From Hyalella azteca (taxonomy: Eukaryota; Arthropoda; Malacostraca; Amphipoda; Hyalellidae): DNA of 64,000 bases. The DNA lies in contig NW_025936310.1 in assembly GCF_000764305.2 (NCBI RefSeq), forward strand, positions 23,530 through 87,529. Direction: 5' to 3'. Below the pieces are notes generated by a model. The model did no database searches. It was not told the DNA's origin and saw only the letters and a program-made list of their open reading frames with translations. This document shows, piece after piece, positions 47,456 through 59,651 of this stretch. Numbering within the stretch: position 1 is the stretch's first letter; every line of letters begins with the position of its first letter. The translations under genes and the position numbers were made by a program.

Positions 47456-48146
47456 TACATAATTATCCTTCAAATAAGCTTCTTCATTCAATATACCATT
47501 ATTCAAGACAGCCTCAAATAAAAATTTAAGTAAAGCTCGTCGAATAATAAGTTATTAAATTTTCAACAAGAATTTAAAACGATTCAGAGATTTCTCCGTC
47601 ATCAGAACGCATCGTTTCCAATGAAAAAAAAAAAAGATTTATTCACTTGGCGTTTTCAATGCTTTTAAATTATCGATGAACTTGCAATTTAAGTAAATTA
47701 ATGATGTAAGCACTAATCATAATTAAAGTTTAATTATAAGGAGGCATAATTGATTCATGTAAGGAATAGGAAAATTTTGCATATTTTTCCCATCGTGCAA
47801 TATTGAAGGGAATTTTACCTTATTCATGCCAGTCGCACTTCCACGATACCTTGAGCAGGCAGGCTTAACAGCAGGAGAACACAGCTTATTACCAGTCTTT
47901 CTATCTTAGTTCCCACTGCTGAACAAGCTTCTTCTTCCGCTCCCGTATTCGTACTTATTACTCAGCCGCTCTGAGCTTTGAAAGGCTTAGGTTCTACATT
48001 AGTTCCGGTGAAAATTCTTCTAAATATTTGAGATGGAGATTCTCATTTGATATCTCTAAGCAGACGAAATATCAAATCTTTATATAATGTAGATTAAACC
48101 TAATTTTCCAGCTCAGGGACAGTCCAAACGACTCATCATTGCTTAA

Positions 48147-48295
48147 TTTTTAGCACATTTTCTCATTTATGGAAAAAATGTACTATATTGTGCTCGCCAT
48201 GTTCATCTGTCTGTCTGTCCGTCCGTGACCTCAAATTTTCGTCGACTGTGAAAATGCGCTCTCTGTCACTCACTGCAGTGAGTACTGAGTTATAT
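48147..48295 (+). mobile_element. Foldback repeat family F, copy 1
   Basis: About 150 bp. It starts TTTTTAGCACATTTTCTCAT, has a CTGTCTGTCCGTCCG microsatellite in the middle, and ends with GAAAATGCGCTCTCTGTCAC then the perfect palindrome ACTCACTGCAGTGAGT. The ends are inverted relatives (GCGCATTTTC/GAAAATGCGC). No coding. Four further copies are listed; it is probably a non-autonomous MITE. Confidence 0.7.
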
Positions 48296-49368
48296 TTTTT
48301 TTGTGGGGATGTCCAGTTAATGACATCCGGTTCATATACCACGATCTGCACCTCCTAAGTCCGCATATTATTCCATTGCCTAGCAGCGAAAAGTTCACCA
48401 ATTATAATATCTACAGTTTTCTTGCAATTGATCTTAGAAAAAATTAATATTAAAGTAATGTATATTTGTGTCTATGCGACCAGCGTGCCGAGAATCCGCG
48501 GAGTGCTAGGAAGCATGCACATACCCTAAATGAATGACGTCATCCCAGAAGAGACGTAACTTTCATGCATATCAACTTAAATTTGTTTAATACACCCCGG
48601 ATAAAATTTTTATTATACCTTCTCGAGATTACAAATAAAAAACAAATTGACATCTTTAATTCATATCTATGTAAGTTGATGTTGAATTCATGTTTAAATC
48701 AAAAGATGTACATATAATGCATGTTATTGCGCATATCGCAACATGTGGCATCTACGAATGCGGTTCGCCTCTTGTCTCAGAGTTTCAGGTCAATTGTACA
48801 GCGACGGTGAGGTGCATCAGAGGCTGGCGAAATGAACTCGACACTTAAACACTGATATTCATTATAATCTATTGCAAAATAAAGAGTTTAAGTATTGTGC
48901 TATCAAGAGTATTGTGCTGTCAAGAGGTTGATCCACCAAGAGGATGGATATGTCACGGAAAATTCAGTGTTGATTTAACTTTGAGCTGCACGTACGGAAA
49001 GATCGTCAAGGATTTCCTGGAGTTCTGTCAATGATAAGACCAAGCCCATCGCAGTGCTCAATACAATACAGTGTCGTCGTAACTTGGTGCGCGATTGTAT
49101 TGTGTGCAATATGTTATCCCCTCTCATTATCTGACATATATAAATAGATTTTAGGAGACAAAATCCTATTTTAGTTGAACAAACATCACTCCAACGTAGT
49201 GCCCAAATTAAGTGCATTATCGCAACCTTGATAAGGAGTGAAATTGTTATAACAAAACACCAATTATTATCTGACCTGGTCACCTGGTCAAAATATTATA
49301 TCAAATTCGTGATACTTTGAGAAATAAGTATTTTAGTTTGATTTTCTACTTGAGAGCTTCAGTTTGAG

Positions 49369-49405
49369 ATGGCCGATGATGCAGAATGGATCGAGGTTGA
49401 TAAAG
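49369..49405 (+). CDS. Possible first exon (MADDAEWIEVDK)
   Basis: ATG GCC start followed by 12 codons (MADDAEWIEVDK) and one base before donor GTAATC at 49406. An acidic, Trp-containing N-terminus with a coding look. The phase (one base) fits the acceptor at 51126 of the membrane-protein gene 1.7 kb downstream, which needs exactly one base, but a chance fit is one in three. It could equally start another gene. Confidence 0.3.
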
Positions 49406-50353
49406 GTAATCAATAGTTACATTACGCCTGCGGGCGAAAATTTAATTAGTAACTAGCAATAATTTTTTTAATTAGTAGGAATTTCAATAGCAACGTGTCA
49501 TTGTTGATAGAGGTAATTATGTTTAAATTAAATTTCATCAGTAACAGATAAATGTTGATATAGAGGTAATTTAATCTTTCCGATACTAGGAAGAATTTCA
49601 TTAGTAACAGACCGAAGTTCATAGAAGTAAATATTGGGAATTAAATACAAATAGATGAGGGTAAAAATTTAGATAAAGATTATTCAATTAATCACGATAC
49701 TAGTTACTTATGATACTAGTAAATTTTTTTAGGAACCGAAGAATATCAAGCGAAAATCTTTTATTATATTTACTATTATCTTAAGTCACCCTGATTAGTT
49801 ATTTTTTAAATTAAGTAATGAGATATACATTCTGTAGGCTATGTTTTAGGGATGCACGATCACCTAGAATAAATTCCGTTCATCTCGTTATATAATCCAG
49901 AACAACCCGTTAGAGTTTGAATATTTAAATCCAGTTATAGCTATGGCCAGCAATTATAAGTTATTTCAAGACACGAAATTTAGAATTTTCGTTTGTAAAT
50001 TTTATTTATTCAAAAATATAGTTGCAAATTAGTGCCTTATCATATTCTTCCAAAATTTCATGATGTTTCCATAGTTTTATAACATGTATTTTTAATATGA
50101 GACGGACAATAGGGTGAGTTCACTTAATTTTCAATCTTCAATTAAGTAATTCAGCGATATTTATACATTGCGTGGAATTTAAACATAAAAAGTTTCAACA
50201 TTTTAAATCACGAAAATTTTTTTAAAGCAATTTTTATATGGATACCTGATATATTCATTACTGAATATTTTTGTTCAGCAACTCTAGGAATTATTTATAG
50301 ACGGGAAGTATCCTCATTATCAAACTTTTTGTTGAGAATATTTTGTCCTTTTG
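49406..50353. other. AT-rich stretch
   Basis: Contains imperfect repeats of words such as TTTCATTAGTAACAGA and GATAGAGGTAATT (about 49500-49640). No coding. Confidence 0.4.
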
Positions 50354-50356
50354 TCA

Positions 50357-50468
50357 AATAATACCTGCAATCAAATATTTTCGTTGAATAATACCTTCAA
50401 TTAAATATTTTCCTTGAATAATACCTGCAATTAAATATTTTCGTTGAATAATACCTGCAATTAAATAG
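50357..50468. repeat. 30-bp minisatellite
   Basis: About four copies of AATAATACCTGCAATTAAAT plus ATTTTCGTTG. Small and AT-rich. Confidence 0.85.
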
Positions 50469-51126
50469 GTTGCAAGGCATATTTTTTTTAATTGGGGGTT
50501 AAGACTTGTGGCGACAAAAGCGCCCACCAGCCTGATCTCTGTCAGAAACTTGCAAGGCATATCGAAAAAGCTCATCCTCCACTGAATACGGAGGTGGACG
50601 AACCTTCGAGAGATGAACGACTGATAGCTTGCGTGAGCTGAACACACCGTGTTTCCTGCCATATTTTTAACCTAGTCGGAAATTCCGTCTGTTACACTGT
50701 TACAACGTCTACCTAGTTCTATATACAAGAGTGCTGTTATATGGGAAAGGAAATAGACTCTAATTAAGTTCATGTGCCTCAGGACAAAGGATATTCCTTG
50801 GTAAAATATCCTGATATAAATGCATCGTATTAGTTAAAATATATGATATTCAAAACACAAAACCATCGTTAAAAAATTAGAGATCCTTCAGCAAATTAGA
50901 TCAAATTCTATTATATTAATTGTTTTTAACTGTCGACTAACATGTTCATGTAAAATTTTGCTTGGACAACAATACCAAGTCAAAACAATCGCCCACTAAT
51001 GCCATGTGGTGAAAACATCTTTGCATGTTTCTGAAAATAATAATGATCTGTCAAAAACACTCAATCTAAATCAATTTTAATAAACCTCACGCAATTGAAA
51101 ACACTCAACAATCTTCCAACCTCCAG

Positions 51127-51410
51127 AGTTTGGCCCTGTCCCTGATCGACGAACGACAACCAGACGCCCGTTCTGGTTGACCACACCTTCAACAGCCACC
51201 AGACCTTCCGGGCCTCCCACGGTTTGGCCACCAAGATATCCTTACACGACGCCGGACACGCCTTATGATCAGGATGAACGCGCTCTTCCTCAGCCTCTGC
51301 AACCTGACCACACACACGCCATCGTCTTCGGCAGTCTAGGGGCTGTACTGCTGCTGGCCCTGCTGGGGCTAGTGGCATATATGGTGATACTCCGCAGAAA
51401 ACTTCTCAAG
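51127..51410 (+). CDS. Transmembrane exon of a type I membrane protein
   Basis: A 284-nt exon after acceptor CAACCTCCAG (51117-51126); enters needing one base, leaves at phase 0 with donor AAG/GTAATT. It encodes a Thr/Pro-rich extracellular stalk (DRRTTTRRPFWLTTPSTATR onward), then one hydrophobic segment, AIVFGSLGAVLLLALLGLVA, YMVI, and the basic stop-transfer RRKLLK. The Thr/Pro stalk is a likely O-glycosylated spacer. The ectodomain exons were not found, so its function is open. The stalk, membrane segment and Pro-rich tail recall ADAM (meltrin-type) metalloproteases and some adhesion receptors; this is only resemblance. Confidence 0.75.
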
Positions 51411-52017
51411 GTAATTTGTGGTGAAAGATTAATAGATCACAGTAAAGTACTAACACGAAACGGAATGTGTAATGTATATGAAAATTTTCTCAGAATTTAG
51501 CTCCTTCCATTTCACAAATATATTGTTAGAAGTTGTTGTTACTATAGAAGATTGGAATAATGGCTAGCATTTGTAGTTTCACATTTACCGCCACATCAAA
51601 GATGGTTGAAATTTTTCATGACTCGTGATTTTTACGACCTGTTCCGGGAAATTGTTCCAAGTGTTGCACTGAAAGTTAATGCTAGTCTCCGCCACGGTCC
51701 GGAAAATATAACCGAGAATCATAGCTTCCGAAAGTGATGCGCGGTCGAATGTACTCACGAACTTCAGTGCGACTGAACCACAAAGGCAATGACGAATATC
51801 CTGCAACCGGATACTGGCCTCTTTATCCGTTCTTTGTCTGTTAATATCAATGTTAATTTTGTACCGGTTTTTGGAACTCGAAATTGAACTCTGGAACTAT
51901 TACTACGCTACTGCATAGCAGAAATTTTGATAATGGAAAATTAACCATTTTCTTTGTGTTCATGACAGTGTAAACATTTTATAACACGCGCGCATTATAT
52001 TTTGAAATTTTTTGCAG

Positions 52018-53406
52018 GCACAGGCTGGCAGCCACCGAACTGAAGACTACAGCAAGCGAGCTGAGGATGCCAACAATTTCTCTTCCCCAATCAACGATTC
52101 GTCTCATCTCTACGCGAACACCGACGACTTACACAAACTAGTCAGTTCAGTAAAATCTCATAGAAGAAATCCACCTCCAATTCCTCAAAGTGAGCACAGT
52201 GGGAGGGAAAAATGTCTTGTACCAGGAGAGGCCGCAGCACGCAATCCGCTGCCTCCAGTACCGAGGAAGCCAACTTCTGCTGTTGATAGAATAAAAAGAA
52301 TTTCTGGGCGTCTCAGTGCAATAGGAGTCAACCTGCATAATAGTTGGAAGTTGGCTAGGGATGAGAACGTACTTCAAATGAATGCACAGCATCAATCATC
52401 TATGCCAGACGTCGTTAATGTAAGTACGCCAGAGGTTTTAGACGACGATGATATTTGGTCAGAGGACTCATTCGACAGCTGCAGCATTGGCTACGAAAAT
52501 GAAACTGAACCAGTCGCCAGAGAGAACTCCATCAGACGAAGTAGCCAACTCGACTCCAAAACGCCGTGCAAAAAACTCAGCCCTCCTTGCATTCCTCCTC
52601 CTCCACCACCAATAGCGAAGCCAATTCTATCTTCTGGTGACAAAGAAACAGTGAAACCTCCTACCCAAGATAATAGCTCATGTGCATCGTACGGTAATGG
52701 TGTACCTCTGCGAAAAGCTCCAGCCCCTCCTTTAGTAGCTGCAAGTGCTGAAGATAGTTCCCCGATATACGGTAACATTGATATTCAATCCGAGTCTGGG
52801 ATCAGTCACACTGCTATTGAGGTTCCCCAGACGACAATTGACTTCTCAAGACATTACGACTCACCACGACGGCATAATGATTCAAGAAATATTAGCCTCG
52901 CGGGAGCACAGGCTGTTGGCAACAATGATAATTCGACAAAACCTACCTCTAATCTGCCTGATCCCATTAAGAAACCTCTTCTTCCGCCCGGACAAGCCAA
53001 AAGGTTGGATAATTATGGACTGTCTGCCACAGGTGTAAGATCAGAAGCCATTTTGAAACCAGCTGCAACCGGTAAAGTGACGTCCATCAAACCTAATCCT
53101 CCAACGGCTCCGAAGCCAATGTCTAAACCCAACCTACCGAAGCTAAAGATGAATTTGCTTATTCCACAGAAACTTAATACCACAAACGAAGCCACTCCTG
53201 ATACTGCGTTGACTTTTGTTTCCGGGACTCCCATACAAGAGGAAAGTTTGCTGGAAGACAGACCCAGAACAGTAGCCAAACCTAATCTAAAACCTGAAAT
53301 ATCTAGCAAACGGGAGAGCTTTGACCCAACCAACTTGTCTATCAGCGCGCGACGAGCACTGATGGAAAAGAAAACAGTTGAAGCTGCTGCCAATAAAATG
53401 CATTAA
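52018..53406 (+). CDS. Terminal exon, Pro-rich cytoplasmic tail
   Basis: 462 codons plus stop, phase 0, after acceptor GAAATTTTTTGCAG. The tail is disordered and rich in Pro, Ser, Asn and Lys. Visible motifs: SH3-type RNPPPIPQ and RNPLPPVPRKP (PxxPxK) near residues 50-85; CIPPPPPPIAKP; four Tyr-x-Asn sites (YAN, YEN, YGN, YGN), the Grb2-type SH2 docking form; an acidic LDDDDIWSEDSFDS patch; Lys/Pro-rich KPNPPTAPKPMSKPNLPKLK; and a C-terminus TNLSISARRALMEKK. Together these describe a signalling or cytoskeletal docking tail acting just under the plasma membrane. GC content is higher than its flanks and a single long exon is intact. The gene itself is not recognised; an ADAM-type receptor tail is one candidate. 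Confidence 0.85.
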   Translation, partial: AQAGSHRTEDYSKRAEDANNFSSPINDSSHLYANTDDLHKLVSSVKSHRRNPPPIPQSEHSGREKCLVPGEAAARNPLPPVPRKPTSAVDRIKRISGRLSAIGVNLHNSWKLARDENVLQMNAQHQSSMPDVVNVSTPEVLDDDDIWSEDSFDSCSIGYENETEPVARENSIRRSSQLDSKTPCKKLSPPCIPPPPPPIAKPILSSGDKETVKPPTQDNSSCASYGNGVPLRKAPAPPLVAASAEDSSPIYGNIDIQSESGISHTAIEVPQTTIDFSRHYDSPRRHNDSRNISLAGAQAVGNNDNSTKPTSNLPDPIKKPLLPPGQAKRLDNYGLSATGVRSEAILKPAATGKVTSIKPNPPTAPKPMSKPNLPKLKMNLLIPQKLNTTNEATPDTALTFVSGTPIQEESLLEDRPRTVAKPNLKPEISSKRESFDPTNLSISARRALMEKKTVEAAANKMH

Positions 53407-55133
53407 GTTTTATGTTTGTAATTTTAACGCTTTAATTTAATATTCAGTCATTTAACCGTAAACATACCCACAGATTAACTGAGGAGTTCTCTCCAACCAA
53501 TTGGTTAACCGCCAACGCAGCAACCATCGCCAAAAATAGTAAATATCCCCCCAAAAAATCTTCTAAAAGTCAAAACTAAATTCCACAAGATTGCCTGTCG
53601 AGATACCGTTCATCTGAGTTATTCTTACGGTGTCATCACTAATACTTTAGTTGCATCAGGCTCGTAAGTTATCAAAGTTTTTTAGACATGTTGATTGGAC
53701 CTAAAGAGTTATTGGTATAAGGGATGACGGTGTCGTATATATCAGTTACCTATTTGAAGACTTGCAGCATATGTATAGGCTGCCAGTTATGTCTCCTAAT
53801 GTACTGCCCATATGGGTTGCCTCACCCGCGCCTGCATTACTTCAAAGAATCCCGTAGAAAAATAAGCCCTCTACTCGCCATTGTTGTTTCCGTACAGTTG
53901 AAATGGTGGTGCGCGAGTTCGGCAGCGCGTCAATGCTTCAATTCTATTTTATCTTCTCCCAATTTGTTTAGTACATCTCAAGTCATCGATTTCGAGTTAG
54001 GAGACCGATCGTGCCCGTAAATAATATACAGAATGTCCAGTATATTTTTATGACTGCGTAATTAAGTTGGGGGGAAAATCATATTGCTCGTATTTTCCAA
54101 ACAAAGTGCGCTCATCATAGAAGCTTTACACCGCTCACACCCGCCACGTTCAATATTAAAGTAAACAGACCCAAACTATGAAATTTCATCAATTTATAGT
54201 CTATTGTATAGTATGTTTTTGTTGGTATGTTTATATTAGGTAATATGTTTATAGTTATGGTATGTTTGTTTCTCGTAATAGGCGTGGAAGACGTTTAAAT
54301 AATTGTAAATTTTCTGCAACCATTCAACCTCAACATTGTAACCTAAATAATCATAATAATTATTGAGGTTTCTGAAGCTTCGTTTGACTTTAAGAAATCC
54401 CTGCACTATGCTGCCTAGATAATGGCTCTTGTGCAGATTTTTTCTTCATGCCAGCGTCATTTTTCGCTCATATATATTTGATTAGCGCTCAGTCATTATG
54501 GCCTCGAAACTACCAAAGTTAGATTAGACAAATTTTTAATAATGGTTTTGTTAAGCATTATTGTGCCTCGACTCTAAATGTCAACGGATAGTTTTTAAAT
54601 GATGTCGAGTCGATAAACTTGAGTGATGAATTATTGTATATAATTAATTTAACTAAATAACAACTGTACATATAAGTGCTGATGATGCCATCTTCATCAG
54701 CCACTTTCACACTTATTATAATAGAAAATTATTTATTGTGTCCATTTTTAGCAGAGTGTTGCGAATATCTTAAAAATTAATGTTTGGACTTGAATTTTAT
54801 GTGGAACTGATGCCTTTTACTATTGTAAAATTAGAAAAGATTTCACAATTACATTTTTGTAGAATATTAAAAAAAGAGTTATGACACTTGTAGATATAAA
54901 GAACAAATATTTTATGAAAGGGATTTATCACATTTCTTTGTGACGGTAAAACAATCGTAAGGAGAAATTATTAATTTAGGAGCAAACATGAAATTGATAA
55001 ATATACGTGAAATATTTTTATTTATATTTTATACTATTTAAATTATTTTTATAGCTGCACAGCAATCTAGTGTGATTGTTATTGATATTTTATTCATCTT
55101 TATGTGTTGTTTTTAAAAGCTTGACCGAATAAA
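53407..55133 (+). other. Likely 3' UTR of the membrane-protein gene
   Basis: AT-rich, no conserved frame. AATAAA at 55128-55133 is a candidate polyadenylation signal in a suitable context. Earlier sites cannot be excluded. Confidence 0.4.
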
Positions 55134-56920
55134 AATTCTATACACTTAACGATCATGTTCGAGACAAAAAACTTCTCACTTACTAGTTCAAGCCAATTGA
55201 TGTCGAGTGATAAATACGGTCAGTTTTTATACTGAGCTACTGAACTTTGATAAGCAATTCATCGTCTCGCTCACGATAATATACATCTATTTACTAATTT
55301 ATGTTTTATTATTCAACATTTCTTTCTAATGACCATGTGTAATGAGATGTAGCTAAGTTTGGCTATTTTAACGACTTTCTATATATGATACGTGTTCTGA
55401 ATTGGATGAGCTGTGCGGCATTTGTCAATTTTTTAAATTAAATTTTAAATAGCAAAGACGTGTTTAATTTAACATTTAAAATAAGAATCGAGGATTTCGT
55501 CTGTACTTTGAAGAATGTTCCTTCAAACTATTACATGCCTCGGAAATATGTTGTTTATACCATGTTATTTTATAATTAGTTACGGATCTCGCAATAAACT
55601 TCCAGCCTCTGAGAGAAAAGCGATCTGTGTGATGATAATATTGGTATAAGAAACATAAGTTTTGATGTTTTTTGTTTTAAAATTTCAATGTATAATATGT
55701 ATGACATTTTGCAGTAATTAACCTTCAGTCTTGCCAATGTAATGTTCATCGTACATATATAGCCGTCACTGACAGCTCGTACATATTTTAGGAGAACGAC
55801 AGTCATCAAAAACCGTTCATATGATAAAGATAACACAGTAATCTCTCACATATCAAGATGTTATGTTCCTGACCTCGGCCGCTATAGGGAACTGATCGAC
55901 TGAGAATACTTTTTTAGGTATTGATATTGTGATTATTTGTAATTAAGTTTTTACTGTATTAAGTTTTTACTCATACTGCCGATTGACTTTCGTTGGCAGT
56001 TTAAACCCACTGATTGACTTCCTCAGAAGTCCTTGAACCAGTGGAAATCCTCGAATGATTCTTCTCAGTAATATTTGTTGAGAACCCGCGATGAATTGAA
56101 GCCACGGTAGGTAAAGCGCGGATGCAACCCAAGGGTATGCAGCCGTAGACCAGCAAATTCACGGCAAATTCAAGCCGTAGACCAGCAAAAAATCAGCCCT
56201 GGAGCCAACATCAGCCATCTAAATGCTATAGATATTGTCATCCTGGCACCTAAGCAGCTGTAGTCAATTGACCCATCTCACCACACGAACTTTAAACAAA
56301 CACTGCTTCGGCTCACAAACTGCTACTCCATATAGTTAACGGTCAATACGTTGTTTTCCAATGATTTTAACCCATACATCACTTCTTACACATGCTGTTA
56401 TCCTAAGGGTCAGCTGACCACGCTCCATTCCCGCGAATGTGAACTATACCAAACGGGAATGTGTATCCCCCAACCCAGTTCGTCAATATTCGCACAGGTT
56501 GAAAGGTTCTATCGAAGTGTGTGCTACGATGTTTCACACGTAAATTTTCTGTCGCGATCTGCTTGAATGTTTTCTACGAACAGAAGAAGATTAGATGGAT
56601 AACTATATTAAAATTAGAAGCTGATGTTCTGTCTCGTGCAGCAATCTAATTGGTATTTTTATCGAAGAAAGGTAGGCTATCTTGAGCATGTAATGTAGAT
56701 AAACTTTCAACAAGCAGATTTTCATAAATAACTATGGCCTGCTCCTGTTCAATATGGTATAAAGGCAATATGGTATAAAATCGAAATGAAACGTATTAAA
56801 AACAGGCAGTTGTTGATAAAACATTGTTCAGCATTGCTCAATAACTTATTCACTGGCCGCCTCGCCGAATAATCAAATTAATATTCAAAGATTAATTGCT
56901 TAATACGGGAGCGAAAAACA
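55134..56920. other. AT-rich intergenic stretch
   Basis: No gene recognised. Short repeated words (GCCGTAGACCAGCAAA at about 56140-56190) suggest small local duplications. Confidence 0.4.
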
Positions 56921-57067
56921 TTTTTAGCGCATTTTCTCATTTATGGAAAAAATGCATTATTGTGCTCGCCAAGTCCGTCTGTCTGCCCGTCCTTGACAAG
57001 TTGACCTTAAGTTTTCGTCGACGAGAAAATGCGCTCTTTGTCACTCACTGCAGTGAGTACTGAGTTA
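56921..57067 (+). mobile_element. Foldback repeat family F, copy 2
   Basis: Near-complete copy: TTTTTAGCGCATTTTCTCAT start, TCTGTCTGCCCGTCC centre, GAGAAAATGCGCTCTTTGTC and palindrome ACTCACTGCAGTGAGT, then ACTGAGTTA. The 12-bp ends GCGCATTTTCTC and GAGAAAATGCGC are exact inverted repeats. Confidence 0.75.
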
Positions 57068-57074
57068 AGTGACC

Positions 57075-57193
57075 AGTTGCATTTATGGAAATAAGGCGCT
57101 ATTTTGCTTGTCATGTCCGTCCGTCCGTCCGAGACTATACGGACGGACGAGAAATGCGCTCTCTGTCACTCATTGCAGTGAGTACTGATGTAA
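57075..57193 (+). mobile_element. Foldback repeat family F, copy 3
   Basis: A tandem, left-truncated copy starting near CATTTATGGAAATAAGGCGC, with four CCGT units in the centre and a complementary ACGGACGGACGA, then GAAATGCGCTCTCTGTCACT. The terminal palindrome has one mismatch (ACTCATTGCAGTGAGT). Confidence 0.7.
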
Positions 57194-59285
57194 TTTTTTG
57201 GATTTTTATCAGTCCCATCATCATCTTCGTGAGCCCTTAATTTCTTTATCGCTGCACTTGCATCGCCGGCAACTCATAGCAGAACAAGGGCAGTGTGATA
57301 TTCAGACTGAACGAACATGGGTAAAAATTTTGAGATGAATTTAATAGATCGAAAGAAATAAGCTACAAATCCATCTTTGTAAAATTTCTTTTGCACAAAA
57401 ATTTACCGAAATTATGAACATCACCATACTAACTTAAAAAAAACAGATGTCGTCAATCAACACCATAGGGAAGCGCATGTATCCATAAAAATTCTCCATT
57501 AACCCATTTACACGCATCAATTTACACATATTACAGCATTAGAAGTACTAACTAACGAAACTGATTAAATAGAGCAAATAGACGACCAATAGAGATTAAA
57601 TAGATTCTACAACGAAGAATTTTCACAATATGAAACTCCATGTCACATGCACGTGAAATGCAAGGGCAGAAATACCGATAATAAAATTATAACAATTGAG
57701 ATCAAAACGTTGATGAGAAATGACTAGGTAGTTATGATAATATTGAATATGCAATTAAAGTATTAAACCATAGGCAGGGTAGATAAATATGCAATAAATA
57801 ACACTTATGGAAAATTGATTCAAATTTTTTAAGAGTGTATATTGGGTTGCCCTGTACCGCTATAAGCTAAAGGGAATGCGAGCAGAGAAACCTATCAGAA
57901 ATTAACCAGGGGATGTTATGAAGAGTGTACTTGTAAGTATGGTAAATTTTGCACCTTTTGAATAAACGAACTCTTATAAGCCTAATTGCATAACATGTTT
58001 GACACGATTGAATGAAGAATATTATACAAGAAAATAATACAAATGATACGAATGTTACAAGAGCTATTTAAGGTCTTACCCCAAACGTTGGCGAGCAAGG
58101 CTGAAGAGTAATGACTGGTAACCCAACTAAGGAAGAAAGAAAAAGTCAATCTATAAGAAGTTCGGATGGTTGGCTGACTGCTAACTATTTGAGAAAAGTA
58201 AATACGGAAATAAATAATAAATATCGGTGGTCCTTACAAACGCAACCACTAAGAAGCAGTTAGCATATCAACATTTTTGTTCATTTGCTCTTGAATCTAG
58301 ATTTATAAGTAAAAATAACACGGAGTGTCGACACCATGGAAGCATGATGTGCGATTCGAAGCCTTTGTATAGAAGGTAGTACACCTTAATCAGCTTTAAT
58401 AAATTTATGGATAGTGATATAATTTTCAATCGATTATCAATAAAAAATTCAATTATTCACACGATAAAAGAAGCATATAACATTAATGCAGGCATCAAAC
58501 AAATCGATTTTTTTATAAATATTGCACACGTGCACTTGCTTGTTCCGATCATAAATTTGGTTATTAATAAATGAGATAGTGAATGCATGCGCCCATATCT
58601 TTGTTTTGAGGAATTTAAAAAATTATTTCTCGGGTTTCAGTGCACGTTTTGCGAAACATGCTGTGCAGTACAAGCTCTGCTTCAGAGTTCGTTACGTGGA
58701 GAGGTGAGACCATTGATTTCCGATGGCCTCTAAGACTCGTCGAGACAGATGGAACATAGTTCGCTTTTTGATACAAGAGCTGATGCAAGGAATCGAAAAT
58801 TTCGGATGCTTCAAGACTGGATTGAATCAGATAACTAGGACTGCCAGATCCAGCTTATCGGACGCAATGATGGTAGCCGCAAGGAAAATTAAGCGAGTTA
58901 TTTGGCCACGTGAGCTGTAGCCTGGCCTTCCATTGTTCAACTGTTGGCCCGGAGGTCTAAAAACTTCAATACTAGCACAGACCGATATTTCCCCGTCATC
59001 GAACTGGCAAGCTTTCAATGTAAGGAGTGTCTCAGGAGCTGGCAACATCAGTCATCACGAATCGAGAATAATCGGCGAAATGTCGATGGTCGTTCATTTG
59101 CTGAAGGTATTCTGCCTATGATAGATCTTTTCTATCAATTTTAAGCTTAAAAGTAAGCACTTACGCGGCGTAAATCGCACAATTAATGACATTGAAGCCA
59201 AAAATCAATACCAAAAAACAAGATTGGTCTCACAAAAATTTTTGTCGGAGTTGGTGGGCGTAATCCTTGAAAAATTTACATGAAT
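57194..59285. other. AT-rich stretch with a possible decayed gene fragment
   Basis: At 58680-59120 on the plus strand, GC-richer sequence keeps protein-like pieces in several frames, for example RDRWNIVRFLIQELMQGIEN and FQCKECLRSWQHQSSR. The latter has a C-x2-C and a W-x-H spacing like a degraded C2H2 finger. Stops and frame changes prevent a gene call. The remainder shows nothing. Confidence 0.25.
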
Positions 59286-59527
59286 TGATGAGCATTTTCG
59301 TGAAGGTTTCAATTGCTTTTTTCACGGTTTCTTTATGGAAGCGCAGCAAGAATCCTTTTGAATGTTTGGCAACCAGCAACCCGATCGCCTGAGCCGAAAC
59401 AAAGAACTTGATAAAGCTACTATAATATATAGAGAGCTTTATCAAATATAATATATTTGATAAAGCTCTGATGATTGGTTTCGCATATTTATTTCCAGAT
59501 GCAATGGACCAGATCAGAAAAGTGAAC
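59286..59527 (-). repeat. Direct repeat R, copy 1, with hairpin insertion
   Basis: About 207 bp shared with copy 2, with an insertion of about 35-40 bp. The minus strand is open and reads FTFLIWSIASGNKYAKPIIR, then SFIKFFVSAQAIGLLVAKHS and KGFLLRFHKETVKKAIETFT. I do not recognise the protein. The insertion carries a perfect palindrome at 59434-59468. Confidence 0.7.
59434..59468. repeat. Perfect 17-bp inverted repeat, 1-base loop
   Basis: GAGCTTTATCAAATATA, one A, then its exact reverse complement. It sits inside copy 1 of the direct repeat and is absent from copy 2. Half of each arm (TTTATCAA/TTGATAAAGCT) copies sequence just to its left, so it may have arisen by a fold-back replication error. 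Confidence 0.9.
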
Positions 59528-59651
59528 GCCATGCATCTGCATAGATTATTCAAGGAAATTCGACTTCTAAATCTTCGAGTGGTCGGATCACCCGCGATAT
59601 GCAGTAACCCACACTAATCGACATCGTTGCCCACATTGGTGATTGACTGGG

